Below are positions 1 through 11,966 of a DNA stretch of 57,663 bases, in pieces. The position numbers were made by a program, and so were the translations under genes. The stretch is taken from the NCBI GenBank assembly GCA_002633005.1, contig NMRA01000064.1:1111536-1169198 (forward strand), written 5' to 3'. Source of the stretch: Phoronis australis. Its lineage: Eukaryota; Phoronida; Phoronidae. The notes beneath the pieces are model-generated. The model saw only the letters and a list, made by a program, of their open reading frames with translations. It was not told where the DNA came from and searched no databases. Numbering within the stretch: the first letter of the stretch is position 1; each line of letters starts with the position of its first letter.

Positions 1-751
1 ATGCGGTCAAAGTGCGACGAAGTAATTTCTGTTCTCCTTAATTTTCTAGTATGGAACAGATTTCGGGAGCACTCAATACTGTTGCCGAACATAGGAATAC
101 AATGCGAACTATTGTCTGTTTAGATTGATTAGACAACAATATGACTATGAATGACGGTTGCTGTGTCAAAGGCTGTGAAATTACCTACAGTGTATGAATG
201 GGCTCAAAGGAATAGTGAAGTGGCTGTACCACTGATAATGCGGCTCTATATGCGATTGTTTCAGTGAAATATGATCAAAAACACACAGTAGAGAATTTGA
301 TGCGGTGCTACATGAACGTGTGCCTTGCAATGGATTTCCGCCATGTTGGATTTGGGCTTCTGGGACTTTTCAAATGTGAATATGGTAGGCGTGGCCTAGC
401 TACGTTTGTCGGAACAATCCACTGGCGGTGTGAGTAAGCAAATGAGGCAAGGATACTGTTTAGTTTCACGGGCGGTCTCACCAGCAACTAATTACATGAA
501 AGCGCCCCAGGGTTGCGTTCGGTAACCGCTAAAAGCAAAATCACGATTTTTTGTTGTGTGGAACTCGCGACCTTAATTGTGTCAACCATGTTTGAAGTGG
601 TTTGTCCTGGAGGATGCAATGGTAATTATGCGACAGAATTCTTTGTTTCCGTTCTATCACGGACGATTTTTCGTCTTAAGTGCCTTAGGAGTGTCTTGCA
701 CTTGTACGTAGCTTAACGTGCCTAATAATATACATTACCATGACAACTTAC

Positions 752-939
752 TTATATTGGTATTTGTGAATTGCCAATCCTTGGTGGCGCACCGTTCTCG
801 GGCATGTGTACAAGTTTCTTTCGTCTTCAGGAAGAAGATCAATGTCGTGGAAAATAATGCAGTCGAAGTCTGTCATTTTCATACTTTCTATGAAAGCTGC
901 GTTCATTAGACGTCCTTTGTTAAAGATTTTAGGCTTTGC
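752..939 (-). CDS. B4GALT: B4GALT copy 1, exon 3 (D-x-D motif)
   Basis: 188 bp, acceptor TTATTGCAG, donor GTAAGTTG. It encodes KPKIFNKGRLMNAAF and FHDIDLLPEDERNLYTCP. It is the last exon of copy 1 inside the window; intron 3 continues past position 1. Confidence 0.96.
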
Positions 940-3900
940 CTGCAATAAGGAAAAACAATTCAAGCTTTGTTCCTTCTGCACATGGCTATGTAGACTAAGT
1001 GAAGCGGCCGGCACAGCATCACAGACTGGTCTTAACGTATGGCCATAGCTGACTTCTTGTCCGGGGACCCCATGAGTGCGGCACCCCAGACCAAGCATAG
1101 TTTGTTGGGCGACTTGCAACTATCTTACGCAATAACGTTGAATGTTAGCCTACATTTACGGACACATACATATACCGGCACATACACCTCAGTGGGGGGG
1201 GGATATTTGAACCCATTTCACAATGCTGTCGATTTGTTTTGATGTAATCTGAGTCTTTATTAAACTCTCAGTTCAAAAACACCAACCAGTAAAAATATTG
1301 TGGGGTGATAAAACTCTGAAGTGAGCACATTGTAGGTAGGTCAAGTATTACTCTCAAATGCGCAGTCGAAATCAGATGAAAATCTACAGTACATTTTTAA
1401 CGTATTTAAATTTACCACTAGAAGATCACGATCGACACTAGAACTTGTTAAATGCGTTAACATTGTTTTTCACATTTCCTGTACTATCAATACAAGCTTC
1501 GAAAAAACATTCGTGGCCTCTAATCAGGTAACTTCAAAGAAACTGGCTTTAACGTAAGCGCCAAGTTTATCCTCACTGGCTCTTGCCTAAGAACATAGAA
1601 CGAAGATATAAAGCAAAACAAGCAATCAACACACTTGGTTTAGCTGAGCAGCCATTTGCTATAACTATAAGGTATTATATATATGATCCAAAATTCCACT
1701 TGGATTGGTAAAACATAATTAGTAAATGATAACAGTTTGATTTTCAGTTGATAGGCCTATTTGTATAGTTATGCAATACTGTTAGTAAACCAACCAAATA
1801 CACTTAATAGTATCGAAATATTCTTTTAGTCATAAAAACATCAAATTTTTCGAAACTATAAATCCATTTATACGTATGTCGTACTGATATGTCTTAATAA
1901 CTCATTATTTTTTGAGCATCTAATAACATAATTTTGTCGCAATTTTACGAGCAATCTCCAGTGCCGCTTGACAGTAAGCTCAGGTCACTCACACATACAC
2001 GTACCTGTTCCACAACAAAAAGTGTGTAATTCAACTTTTGTTTTTGAATGAAACCGTGGATCACGTCTAAGAAGGTGACTAGATGATCTTCTCTATCTCT
2101 ATACGGCACTACTACAGCCACCTTGTGGCGAGGTACGCAGTCAGTGGGGTTCCATTGGCCGTTTTTGACAGACGAATGCTTCTTGCGTAGTGTTTTGTAA
2201 GATCTCTCCTGGGCCGACTCGGGGAAAGGAGTATCTATAAAAAGCAAGTCAAAACTTGCAAACTAAGGTTATACGATGACACGTTACAGGCATTGGTCAG
2301 TTTCTAATGCTTCTCAAAATAATTCGGGTTAGTACCTGAAGGGGAGAGTACTTTGTGTGAGTACTTTAAGGGGGGGGGGAGTTTTTGTTTTGATGCTTCT
2401 AGCTCACTTATTGTTTTTTTTCCAAAATAAATTTCCTTCATAAAGTTACACATTTTCGAGGAATCCGACTTTAAATTTACGTAATAGTTGCCAAATTGAA
2501 TGATTTTTTTATTAATTTAAAACAAGTAACCATTTCTCCACAACATAATTGTATTTAACAGTAACACATTCATATTACATGTTTCAGTGATGTAGAACAA
2601 TTCTGAGGAGAATTAAAGCTACGCCTGGATATCACCAGGCGACTTTTATTGAAATGCCAAGCCAGTTAAATTACACAATACACTTGCATTACACTTGCAA
2701 ATATCAAAACCTGCACATCTATAGCCACACGTTCACCTTATTTGCACAATATACAAGAAATGTGTTTCTCAAAAATAAAAACAAGTGGATGACTTGTANA
2801 CTTTAAGGGGGGGGGGGAGTTTTTGTTTTGATGCTTCTAGCTCACTTATTGTTTTTTTTCCAAAATAAATTTCCTTCATAAAGTTACACATTTTCGAGGA
2901 ATCCGACTTTAAATTTACGTAATAGTTGCCAAATTGAATGATTTTTTTTATAAATTTAAAACAAGTAACCATTTCTCCACAACATAATTGTATTTAACAG
3001 TAACACATTCATATTACATGTTTCAGTGATGTAGAACAATTCTGAGGAGAATTAAAGCTACGCCTGGATATCACCAGGCGACTTTTATTGAAATGCCAAG
3101 CCAGTTAAATTACACAATACACTTGCATTACACTTGCAAATATCAAAACCTGCACATCTATAGCCACACGTTCACCTTATTTGCACAATATACAAGAAAT
3201 GTGTTTCTCAAAAATAAAAACAAGTGGATGACTTGTATCCGCCTCATATTTCAAATTACAAGGAGGCTGTTCCGGAAATGTCCAACAACCAAAATGACAA
3301 CAATTGGATATGGTCAAGAGTACTTGTTATAATTAAATCATTGAAGCGTGGAATAATGCAATATTATGTGAAATGCCAAAACTAGGTTGAAACTATGAAA
3401 TTTGCAGTAAATTTGAAGATGCCTGCATCGCTGTCTCAAAATTCAGTGACTGGGGATGTTGTTTTGCTTCTTTATGTATGTAACTTTTAGCTTTCTTAGT
3501 TGCACCTAATACCATAGACCGAATGGAGGCCTTTCAATGGTTCAACTTAGATTCAACGCCGGAAACAGATAAATTCACGATCGCTTTGGCAATTTTTAGC
3601 AATTTCTAGGGTAAAATCTTTTTTATCAGTGAAAATGACTATTTCCACATCAGTGACTGAATAGCGGTCACGCAAGTAGCGGCATCGAGTTTCTCTTCTA
3701 GTTCTAATATTTTGATCTTTCCGTCATGCCCACATTTTTGAAGGGTTTTAACTCCTTTTTTTCGCCATTCGTTGCACAGAAAACAAACTTGCTCAATTGT
3801 AAATCCCATGCGACTTCTCTCAGAGATTTGTGATTCCCCGGGTTTGCCTCCTGAGATTGAATCAGTTCCTCAACACGATCCTCATTTTCTTTCGAACATT

Positions 3901-6900
3901 GAAACAGGATTCATTTGTAAATTTATCACTTTCACCCAAGAGCATCCTTACAAACCGGAATATTGGACAGGACTGATTTGGATATAGATCTGACAATGAA
4001 AAACAGTAAACTTGAGACCCAGACAGACATTTTTGACTGACAGATGTCAGCAAAGCATGGCCAAGTGATGTCGCATTTTCACCCCGCTGTTTTGAGTTTT
4101 AAAGTAGGCCCTACTTCCAAGATTTTATATTTCTTTGAGATATTTTGTAGACTTTTTGATGACACCCTGAAGACAATTTGTAGAAAATTAGAACGATTTC
4201 GGTTGGTCAATTGTTGGGAAATTACTTGTCAAAAAACGACTTACTTTTTGGGACACCTACATGTCCTATATTTGGGCAGTTGTCATTTGCAAAGTGTTTT
4301 TCAATTATCATAGATAATGACACTAACAACAGTACATAATTGGGAGACGATAATTATATATAACAACATGAGGTAAATCAAATACCGAAATTGTCATGGA
4401 CTTAGCCCGCTAAATATCGTAATCCTTAAGACTTTGCCAGGGTTATCTTCTGTAGAGATGACAACGGTTATCTTCTTTAGAGGAATTATGTAGTTCTGTT
4501 ATGTTTCACGGTGTGACAACACACTTATTTCATGACCGTATAATCCCCTATGTATGATAAACGGGCCTGGTGCCACAATATCTAAACTTAACCACCCGCA
4601 ATGCAGAGGTTAGGTCCACGGCAGGATCTCGCTGTTCAAGTCCCACCTTTTAATTGTTCTCGCAAAACGCTACGACATTGCCAGAGAGGGTATTGTTCCC
4701 TGCATGTCTGCAGACTAATGTCGGTCTTTTCTCAAGTATCAGTTCATGTAAAGCGCTTACTACTTACTGAAGTGTGTTTGTTTCACTCACCCGTCGCAAC
4801 TTAGCGACTTTCTGACTTGAGCCCTATGCAAATAAGTCCATATACACGGGATAAATAGGTTATCCCACACACATAGGAATATTACTGCCATATCCTCTCA
4901 AGAATTTATGAATTCGAGATAGGTTATCGCAGTAGTATTCCTATGTATGTGGGATAACCTATTTATCCCATGTATATGGACTTATTTGCATAATCGTGGC
5001 AATACCTTGTTGCCGTGTGTTCCGGCTTGGTGTTATATGACGTCATGTGTATGCCAAGTGCGGTACCCAAACCGATTATAAGCTACAAGACAATCTGTGA
5101 AAGTGTTGCAAATAAGTCCGTATATATGGGATAAATAGGTTATACCACATTCACAGGACTGGTATACTACTGCGATATCCTATCTCGAATTCATTTGGCA
5201 GTAGTATTCCAATGTACATGTATGTGGGATAACCTATATGTATCGGGTTTTTACGAATCTAAAGTCTCAAGCACACTTGCTCTAAACAGGAGCAACCAAC
5301 GCGATCGTTTGTATGCGCACACAGTAGCGCGCAAACGATGTTTCTAGGGCCGTTTATCACCTTCATGTGGGTCAAGTTATTCATTTCAAAAACATATCTT
5401 TCATAGGATAGGTAACATTAGTAACCATAAATTCAAATGATATCTGGGTACCGTGCACAGATTGTGCTAATGAATTGTTCTAGAAACGTTACGAAATAGT
5501 AATAACACACACACACGCACGCACGCACGCACGCACGCACTCACACCAAGTAATTACTTAAGTTACGTAAACAGACGTGTTAATAAACTTTTCATATATA
5601 ATTGTAAAACAAACACTCATAAATCATATGTCACTTATTTCCATAAAACACTGGTTTTAACATACCATAGTTTTAGGTTACCGAGAACGTGGCTACACAT
5701 TCCAGTTCACCATTTAAATAACGTCTGCGTTTACATGAAAACTTTTAATAAACCAAATATTAAATAGTAATGAAATATAATTACTGCTAGATATCGGGAC
5801 AGAGATCTTTCCAGGATTAACTTATATGTCACGTGACATGACCAACATTATATTGCGTGTAAAAGGACTAGTCTAATCATTTTCATTTGTATGTCTGTTG
5901 AAATATTTGCAGATGAGATGTTACTACAGTAACTGTTTCAGACAAAAAACTATTTAAAAATTATGATCTTTAAATTACATCTACAATGTAATTATGGAAG
6001 ATTTAATTCGGTGTGATTTTTGTTTCTTTTTAAAAGCTCTTTCGATTTTTTGAGAAATGGCAATGGGACAAACTGTAAATTAAAACTAAAACCAAGGTCA
6101 AGTTACTGTAAAGTTGCTGATATCTCAGGCCAGGTACTGCGTTAATGGCTATGTGTCATATAAGTTTGGCACCAAACATGAAACATTAAACTTTTAAGAC
6201 TGAGCCCACTCTAAGACTGGAGCTGAAGATATCAGCGAAAAAACTACTCCTGGCATCCAGCTTGAGAGGTATACGGGCCCGAGGGGTCACTCATATTGAC
6301 AAGGTGCCGGCAGACGTTTAACAAAATACGGGAAGACGGTACTCCTTCAGCAAGTTTTGCGGGATACGCGCAGCGTCCAATAGGTCCCTAAATTTCACTT
6401 TATACTGTAGGCTTACTTTTGACATCCTGTTGTTGACGTAAATTACCTTTCGCGAACACTGGTTAGATTAAATATTATAGCTCACCGACAACGGAAGCGA
6501 TTGTAGCTGAACCGCGCAATAAAGGGTGGAGTGGAAAACAAAACTACCCCACTACATGTTGGTGAGGCAGAAAAATTTACTCCGCAAAAGGGAGTGGGGT
6601 TTAGCTGACCTAGCACCACTAATAGGGGATCTCTCGGAAAATTTTGGTGCACGCCTGCGGCTACCTTGTCAATGAGTGAATCCCGAGGCTACGCGTCGGT
6701 GTGTAAAGAATGGCTAGTGTTTGTCGACCAATTTTGCCGAGAAATCGCTGGGTAACCTGGAACCATACCTCGAGAATCTTGGATGATGATGCATTATGAA
6801 TGAAAGTGGCTAAATGAACGATATTAGGCTTGATTTGATAATTACGACTCGATTAAAATTCAATCTAGCTGACAACTACACTCTTTCACAGCGTTACGAA

Positions 6901-7897
6901 AGGTAGCACTGTGGAATGTTGTTAACCATGGCTTCTCATTGGTTAAAGTATGAAACCGAAGTCATAACATTCAGTCATTCCCATTAGTTGAAATCTGGGA
7001 AACCCCTTTTAGTTTACTCTTACGTTGTATGGCGACGACCTTTGACTTGAATAGTTGCAATTTATTAAAACAGGCAGTTATCGAAGTAAGCAAAATCAAA
7101 GGAACCGATCCGGTGGCTAAGCCCAAAGAAGTACAGTGCACAGAGGGTGTGTGCAAGTAGTGGCGACGTGATCGATAAACTTTCGACCAAGCATGTGCAT
7201 TGATGCCCATACACGGAATTCCGTGTATCGTTCATCACGTTTCCACTAGTACACTTTTCAGTAGGCCTACAGGTGGCGCTGTCAGAGGGTAGCTGACAAC
7301 CGGAAATTCACAGTGCACATTCTCGCAGTCAGTCCCGTAAAAACTCGAGGACACAAGGTCTCACACAACAATGCATGGGTCACGCGCAGGAGTATGCCTT
7401 CCAGCCACACAGTGCTGTGGTAGGAACGAATTTACCAAATAGCAAGGGGCTTAGGAGATACAGCGGACGCCCACACAGAGATGACGGCAATGATCACCCA
7501 AATATGTATATGTGCGCGCATAAAAACAACTTGATTACTTACATGACTTTAAATCCTTGGGAAAACATCCACACATTGCGATATTCGACGACTGAGACAA
7601 TGCTACTTGCCCATGAGAAGGTGATAAGTCGCAGTCGAATATAAGGGTCAAGTTATATTCGTCGATATTTGATGCATGATTCACAGTTGTAGGAAGAGCT
7701 TTTGTTGTACTTGCACTGGTCGAAATATCCTGAGGTAGTGTTAAATTTAATGTCTTGGGAAGAACGTTGTGTTTTGTCTGTCCCTCGTCTTTGGAGTCGA
7801 CGTGTGTTCGCTTGTACAATAGAGCGAATTGTAACGAAAGAAATGTTAATAATATCGACGCCAATATCTTGATTTGGCACCGTAGTAATTTCTTCAT
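752..7897 (-). CDS. B4GALT: Beta-1,4-galactosyltransferase, copy 1 (exons 1-3, runs off left edge)
   Basis: Paralogue of the gene at 38144-51447, same strand. Three coding exons are present, 7897-7543, 2234-2005 and 939-752, with lengths (355, 230, 188) identical to copy 2 and the same phases. No frameshift or stop is seen in these exons, so the copy looks functional as far as it is visible. The catalytic exons 4-6 should lie left of position 1: position 1 is homologous to about 42041, inside intron 3 of copy 2. Intron 2 is 1065 bp here against 3893 bp in copy 2, because copy 2 took up repeats. Role as for copy 2: Golgi transfer of galactose in beta-1,4 linkage. Whether the two enzymes differ in acceptor is unknown. 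Confidence 0.93.
2005..2234 (-). CDS. B4GALT: B4GALT copy 1, exon 2
   Basis: 230 bp, acceptor CTTTTTATAG, donor CAG/GTACGTG. It encodes TPFPESAQERSYKTLRKKH and then VAVVVPYRDREDHLVTFLDV. The residues around PYRDREDHL are unchanged from copy 2. Confidence 0.96.
2363..3237. repeat. Near-identical 437-bp tandem duplication, probable assembly artefact
   Basis: Units 2363-2798 and 2800-3237 are almost base-for-base the same, each beginning ACTTTAAG plus a G run and ending GATGACTTGTA. A single ambiguous base (n) sits at 2799, exactly between them. The paralogous intron near 47140-47520 has only one unit. Two haplotypes or reads joined at a poly-G run is the likeliest explanation. Confidence 0.8.
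4826..4991. mobile_element. Foldback MITE, 166 bp
   Basis: The left arm starts ATGCAAATAAGTCC and its near-perfect reverse complement ends the element at GGACTTATTTGCAT. The arms are about 62 bp around a loop of about 42 bp, so the strand can fold almost end to end. No coding capacity. It lies in intron 1 of B4GALT copy 1. Confidence 0.75.
5107..5245. mobile_element. Second copy of the foldback MITE, degraded right end
   Basis: It starts TGCAAATAAGTCC like the element at 4826, shares the GGGATAAATAGGTTAT block and the complementary GTGGGATAACCTAT block, and decays after about 5235. It sits 115 bp from the first copy. Confidence 0.65.
5285..5340. repeat. Short relic of the CTCF-motif repeat family (head only)
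   Basis: AGCAACCAACGCGATCGTTT and TATGCGCACACAG resemble the head of the arrays at 25931 and 43255 (AGAGCAACGCGAAGCGTTG, then AATGCGCCCACG). The paralogous site is 48670-48720. No array of subunits follows, so only the head is present in both duplicates. Confidence 0.4.
5504..5546. repeat. Microsatellite (AC)n(GCAC)n
   Basis: Alternating AC passing into GCAC repeats within intron 1 of B4GALT copy 1. Confidence 0.9.
6276..6693. mobile_element. MITE-like element with about 38-bp inverted ends
   Basis: The left end GCCCGAGGGGTCACTCAT, TTGACAAGGTGCCGGCAG is matched in reverse complement by the right end, GCGGCTACCTTGTCAATGAG then TGAATCCCGAGGC. The interior contains GGGAGTGGGGTTTAGC and no open frame. 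Absent from the paralogous intron of copy 2. Superfamily unknown. Confidence 0.6.
7543..7897 (-). CDS. B4GALT: B4GALT copy 1, exon 1
   Basis: ATG complement at 7895-7897, donor GTAAGT after 7543, 118 codons plus one base. The N-terminus is MKKLLRCQIKILAS, followed by a hydrophobic anchor to about residue 27, then the stem with NLTLPQ and NLTLIFDC. An upstream in-frame ATG (to 7990) is ignored because it is not conserved in copy 2. Confidence 0.92.
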
Positions 7898-8910
7898 CCC
7901 GAAAGAGAAAAGTCTGAAAGTATATGAAGCACTGAGGTTTGGTAATAAATTAAAAAAACATTGCTGAGCAACTAGAACCACATTTAACAAAATGCAAGAC
8001 TAGCATCCGCGCAGTGTCTGACTGGTCATAAGAACATTTGGACAATGTCCTGCAGGATGATTTGGTCAACGGACGCTGATCCCATGACCATTTGTAGGCA
8101 AATTTAAACTAATACGGAACTAGACAACATCATCAACTACCAAAATACATAACATAAAAGGTTCATATTGTAGGCCTAGGCGTGACTGGAGCTCTATGTA
8201 GAAACACCTAGCGGAGCCACTAAAGAGGCCCGTTTTTCGTGCTCCGACTTAATTGCAAGATTATTGATTAAAGATGCATTGCATCATACCTGTGAATATA
8301 TTGAAGAAAAGCAATTACATCAAATAGTACGGGAAAGTTGGTTAACGAAGAAAAAAATGAACACAACTTAGAAGTTTAAGATACGCTGTGTGTCCAGTAC
8401 CCTGCTGCACGAAGCAGACATATCTCATCTTGCCTTATACAGTGTATACGCAGCACCGTCTCACACGAAGTAAAACCTTGTAATAAAACCCCTTACCGGC
8501 AAAAACCAACTGTCATTATAAGTAATATTAATGATTCTTGAAGGTCAAATGCTGCTTAGTTAGCACTGCTCACTGGCAGTTCAGTCGAAGCATAGTGCGG
8601 TAAAGTCACAGTTCAAGAGTTCATGCCTGAATTGTGCGTCAGCATGATATCACACGCTAGAGTCCAGTTAGAGTGTATGCTGGTGCATGTGGTGGTGGGT
8701 GATCGGTTTAGTAGGGTATAATTGTTTTGCATAATCTATTTACAGGCGTCTGTTAAAGAGTTGCCAGAAGCACTGACCTAAGATTGCGGTGAACATTTCG
8801 GGAGTTCATGCGTTACATCCCCTGTTGTGAAACGTGACTTTGTAGCTCATATCTACTAGCAGTGAACACGTTGTACAACACAAGTGTAAAAATTAGTTGC
8901 CGAGGTTAGG

Positions 8911-9178
8911 ACTTCAATTAGCATGGTCTTGCTTCAATTAGCATAGTCTTGCTTCAGTTAGCATGGTCTTGCTTCAGTCAGCAAGGTCTTGCTTCAGTCA
9001 GCATGGTCTTGCTTCAGTTAGCATGGTCTTGCTTTAATTAGCATGGTCTTGCTTCAATTAGCATGGTCTTGCTTCAGTTAGCATGGTCTTGCTTCAATTA
9101 GCATGGTCTTGCTTCAGTTAGCATCGTCTTTCTTCAGTTAGCATTGTCTTGCTTTAATTAGCATAGTCTTGCTTCAAT
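8911..9178. repeat. 20-bp minisatellite, about 13 units
   Basis: Unit GCTTCAATTAGCATGGTCTT with C/T, A/G and occasional G/A changes, repeated head to tail. It lies upstream of B4GALT copy 1 (minus-strand gene) and close to the edge of the duplicated block; the right copy lacks it. Confidence 0.95.
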
Positions 9179-9180
9179 AG

Positions 9181-10280
9181 ACACTGGAATTCCTGGTTTG
9201 AAATCAATTCTTTCACAAGCTCGTCTCTTGCGATAGTCATGAAGTGGACTAACACTTATAAATTAATTAAAGTTCAACTGGGAAGGCTGGTGAATCTGTT
9301 GTGCACGTTTTGCTCATCTGCACGCCCCCTTGCGATCAAGTGCCACGTTAGAGACAACCTACACAAAACACGTTTTTCAGCATATAGTAACCCTGAAGCC
9401 CAGCCTCGCTACAGGTTGTATCGGATATCCGGTGTAGCATGAACGGAGAACTCTCTCGCGCTTGCAGAAGAACTCACACAGCCCGAACATGGAATCCGGT
9501 AGTTAGACCAGAATAACAACGGGAGCAGAGATAGTGCGATTTTGAGCTTTGCAGACTGAACAGCACGTGGTATTGTTTCGTCCTCTAGTCGAAGACATTA
9601 AATCCGTTTTCGCTGCTACAGGGATCGATACAGTCTTTGGTTCGTTAGTAAATGTCGTCGACAAATCACTTACCTTAACCAGAGTCATGAATTAATAAAA
9701 CATTATTGATCGCATACACACATACACTGTAGACGCATATCGGTGTTTTCTGTCACACAACCTCAAGTGGATGTTTCACATCTTTCCATTGTGTATTGTT
9801 TGATTAGGCCCTACTCGTGCCGTATGCGCAGTATATTTTGATGGCTTAGTCACTAAACTAATCAAATATATCACACTTCCAATCATTTGGGTCATCAGAC
9901 CATAGACTATAGAGTATCTATGATGAGACGGAACATAGAGCTCAGCAGGCTAACCATATATCGGATAATGCCGACCTGTGAAAGTTTGAGCCGCTTAAAG
10001 TAAATTTCAAATGACGCTTCATCTCTCCTTTTCCGATGGCAGTGAAAAAAAAAATTACTGGCATGGTACTGAGAGAAACGCCAAGACAAGTCCTTTTCGT
10101 GATTTCGATTTTAGTCGTATTTTGGGAATGAAATCCATCCAAAGCCGTTCCTGTGGAACAGTGAAAAACTAAATCTTTAACAAAGTTTACTCTCCTTTTA
10201 CGTTTATCGTAGAACAGTGTCCTGTCACCGTAGGTAAAAAATTCCTACGGCACATGTCTAAGACACCATTTTGAAAATGT
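9181..10280. other. No recognisable gene
   Basis: Short open frames on both strands without recognisable motifs. A minus-strand frame at 9688-9503 contains CCSVCK and follows a GTAAGT-like site, but nothing supports it as an exon. Confidence 0.4.
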
Positions 10281-11960
10281 ATGCACGGTAGACATTCCAA
10301 TGCCAAAACGAGGCTTGAACAGCACAAGGTGGCACCAAAAAACCTTTTGAGCCACTGTATAATTTACTTCACTGTTGAATTTACTTCACTCACTTTCATT
10401 AAAAATTGGCGCCTTCTGGGTTGCCTGGAGATTTTGAATTTTGTACTGCACATGAAGGATACGAATGACTTTTGTTTACTTTTCGAGTCTATCCTGAGTG
10501 ACAGATTTCCAGTTGTTGACCCTTTGACCAACATCTTGCTCAATCCAAGCTTTTCTTAATTTAAATTTAAAGACTTTGAAGTTGTAAAAAGTCTGGCTGG
10601 TCGACATTCACTTTTCATCTGATATCAGCAATCTACAGAGTTTTGTCAGTCTGAATGCACAGTCTCTCAATTCTTTGTAATCGCATGGAAATGGTAGCTT
10701 CGAGGTGAAAACTGCTGTTTCGATGTATTTTTGATCATTTTTATTTAGTCAGATTCACTTCCGGTATTCCGCGTAAAAAGATGGAAAAACTGACTTGACA
10801 ATCAGTTTCAGTAGACTTTGTACAAGCCTTTTGAAATATTCAGTCGAGTGTACTGTTCGTATTTCCAGGATTTGTATATCTTGTGGAACAGGCTGTTGCA
10901 GCTGCCAAGACATTGTTACTGAAGTCCAACTGAAAATAGGCATTAACTCTTGAGTGTCACATAGAGGTAAGATTTCGTCTGGCTATCCCAGTCGCTAGAG
11001 TTGAGATTGTGTACCTAACTGCGTGTACTTAAATGGCTTGAAGTCCAAGACCAGATATTCAAAGTACTTGCCGAATTGTCGTGCCACAATGAAACCCCGC
11101 GAGTTAAAATTCGTACTCTGGACCTCAATGGGCCGCTTGCATGAAAGAGTCCCAAACTGCAGTGCATTGCTATCAAACTTTGTTGTCAACTTACGAGCAT
11201 TTTTCAGAAAATCCCACTGCCAAAAATTGCCGTGAATCAGGTTTCAAGCTCCTCAACTTGGTTTAACTATATATTAATAAACCATAAAAATGGTTCCCAG
11301 TGATCAGTGCAATGACTGCGCACGTCTAATAAATGTGTGTCATGCAGCTCCTGATTTAAACAAAGGTCTGTTTTTTAAATTTTGGTGCGGTATAAATAAC
11401 GCCACAGATCTGGAAATCCAGCGAAACACTTCTACCTTACAAATCTGACAATCCCTAGCACCCGGCAAAAGATACTAATGATGAAATTCTGGTGATGATA
11501 ATCACCCACTTTGTTTATTGACTTCACCTCAATTTGAAATACTTGGTAAAATGAAGCCCATTCGAGTAAGCATAATGCGGGTCCCAATGCCAATCCAATA
11601 TATGATAGGACCCAACAAGCTCAAGTTGCAGTCAAATCAGGATGGGCATAAATAAGGAAATTTACTGTATCAAGAGATTGTCCAAATAAGAATAAGATAC
11701 AAAGTGTTGCTACAGTGCACACCTGCACAATACTTGGTCTATTATTTTGCCGCCGTAAATGCATCAACCATTCAGATCACCAATGGCGCAGTTTTCGACA
11801 ACAGCTCGATTTTTAGGGAGTCATTTTACTGTTCTGTTTATTTCCAAAACTTTATTGTGTTAATTTAATTTATTTTCTGTTCAACTGAATGAAGCCACCT
11901 AATATGAATGCATTCAACACAATTAATGCATTCTAAAAACCAAAAGTTCTGCTCTATCAA
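10281..11960. other. Possible decayed coding DNA, unassigned
   Basis: Minus-strand frames around 10560-10390 read LRKAWIEQDVGQRVNNWKS and around 10943-10755 read charged sequence with YFKRLVQSLLKLIVK; both are broken by stops. They look like old transposon coding sequence, but no catalytic motif is visible. The rest is AT-rich and featureless. Confidence 0.25.
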
Positions 11961-11966
11961 CGTTAG

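Larger units (their letters stand above)
1..8720. repeat. Segmental duplication, left copy
   Basis: Non-coding DNA around B4GALT copy 1 matches DNA around copy 2 block by block: 1-120 with 42041-42120, 700-1260 with 42650-43250, 1300-1740 with 44660-45110, 1940-2330 with 46700-47110, 2400-3480 with 47160-47700, 5240-5960 with 48640-49370 and 7300-8720 with 50880-52555. Introns align as well as exons, so this is DNA-level tandem duplication and not retrocopying. Intron blocks have diverged clearly while the exons have changed little. Confidence 0.9.

Noticed and set aside
1945-2004. Extension of the exon 2 frame into VRVCVSDLSLLSSGTGDCS
   Set aside because: Follows the GTACGTG donor and is not conserved at copy 2 (46700-46781), so it is intron.
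6276-6693. Inverted ends as a possible regulatory cruciform of B4GALT copy 1
   Set aside because: Better explained as a MITE: long interior, absent at the paralogous intron, no conserved factor site.
7269-7284. CAGGTGGCGCTGTC near exon 1 of copy 1 as a CTCF site
   Set aside because: Only a partial core match and not conserved at copy 2.
8911-9178. Regular 20-bp repeats as a possible CRISPR array
   Set aside because: Head-to-tail units without unique spacers; a minisatellite.
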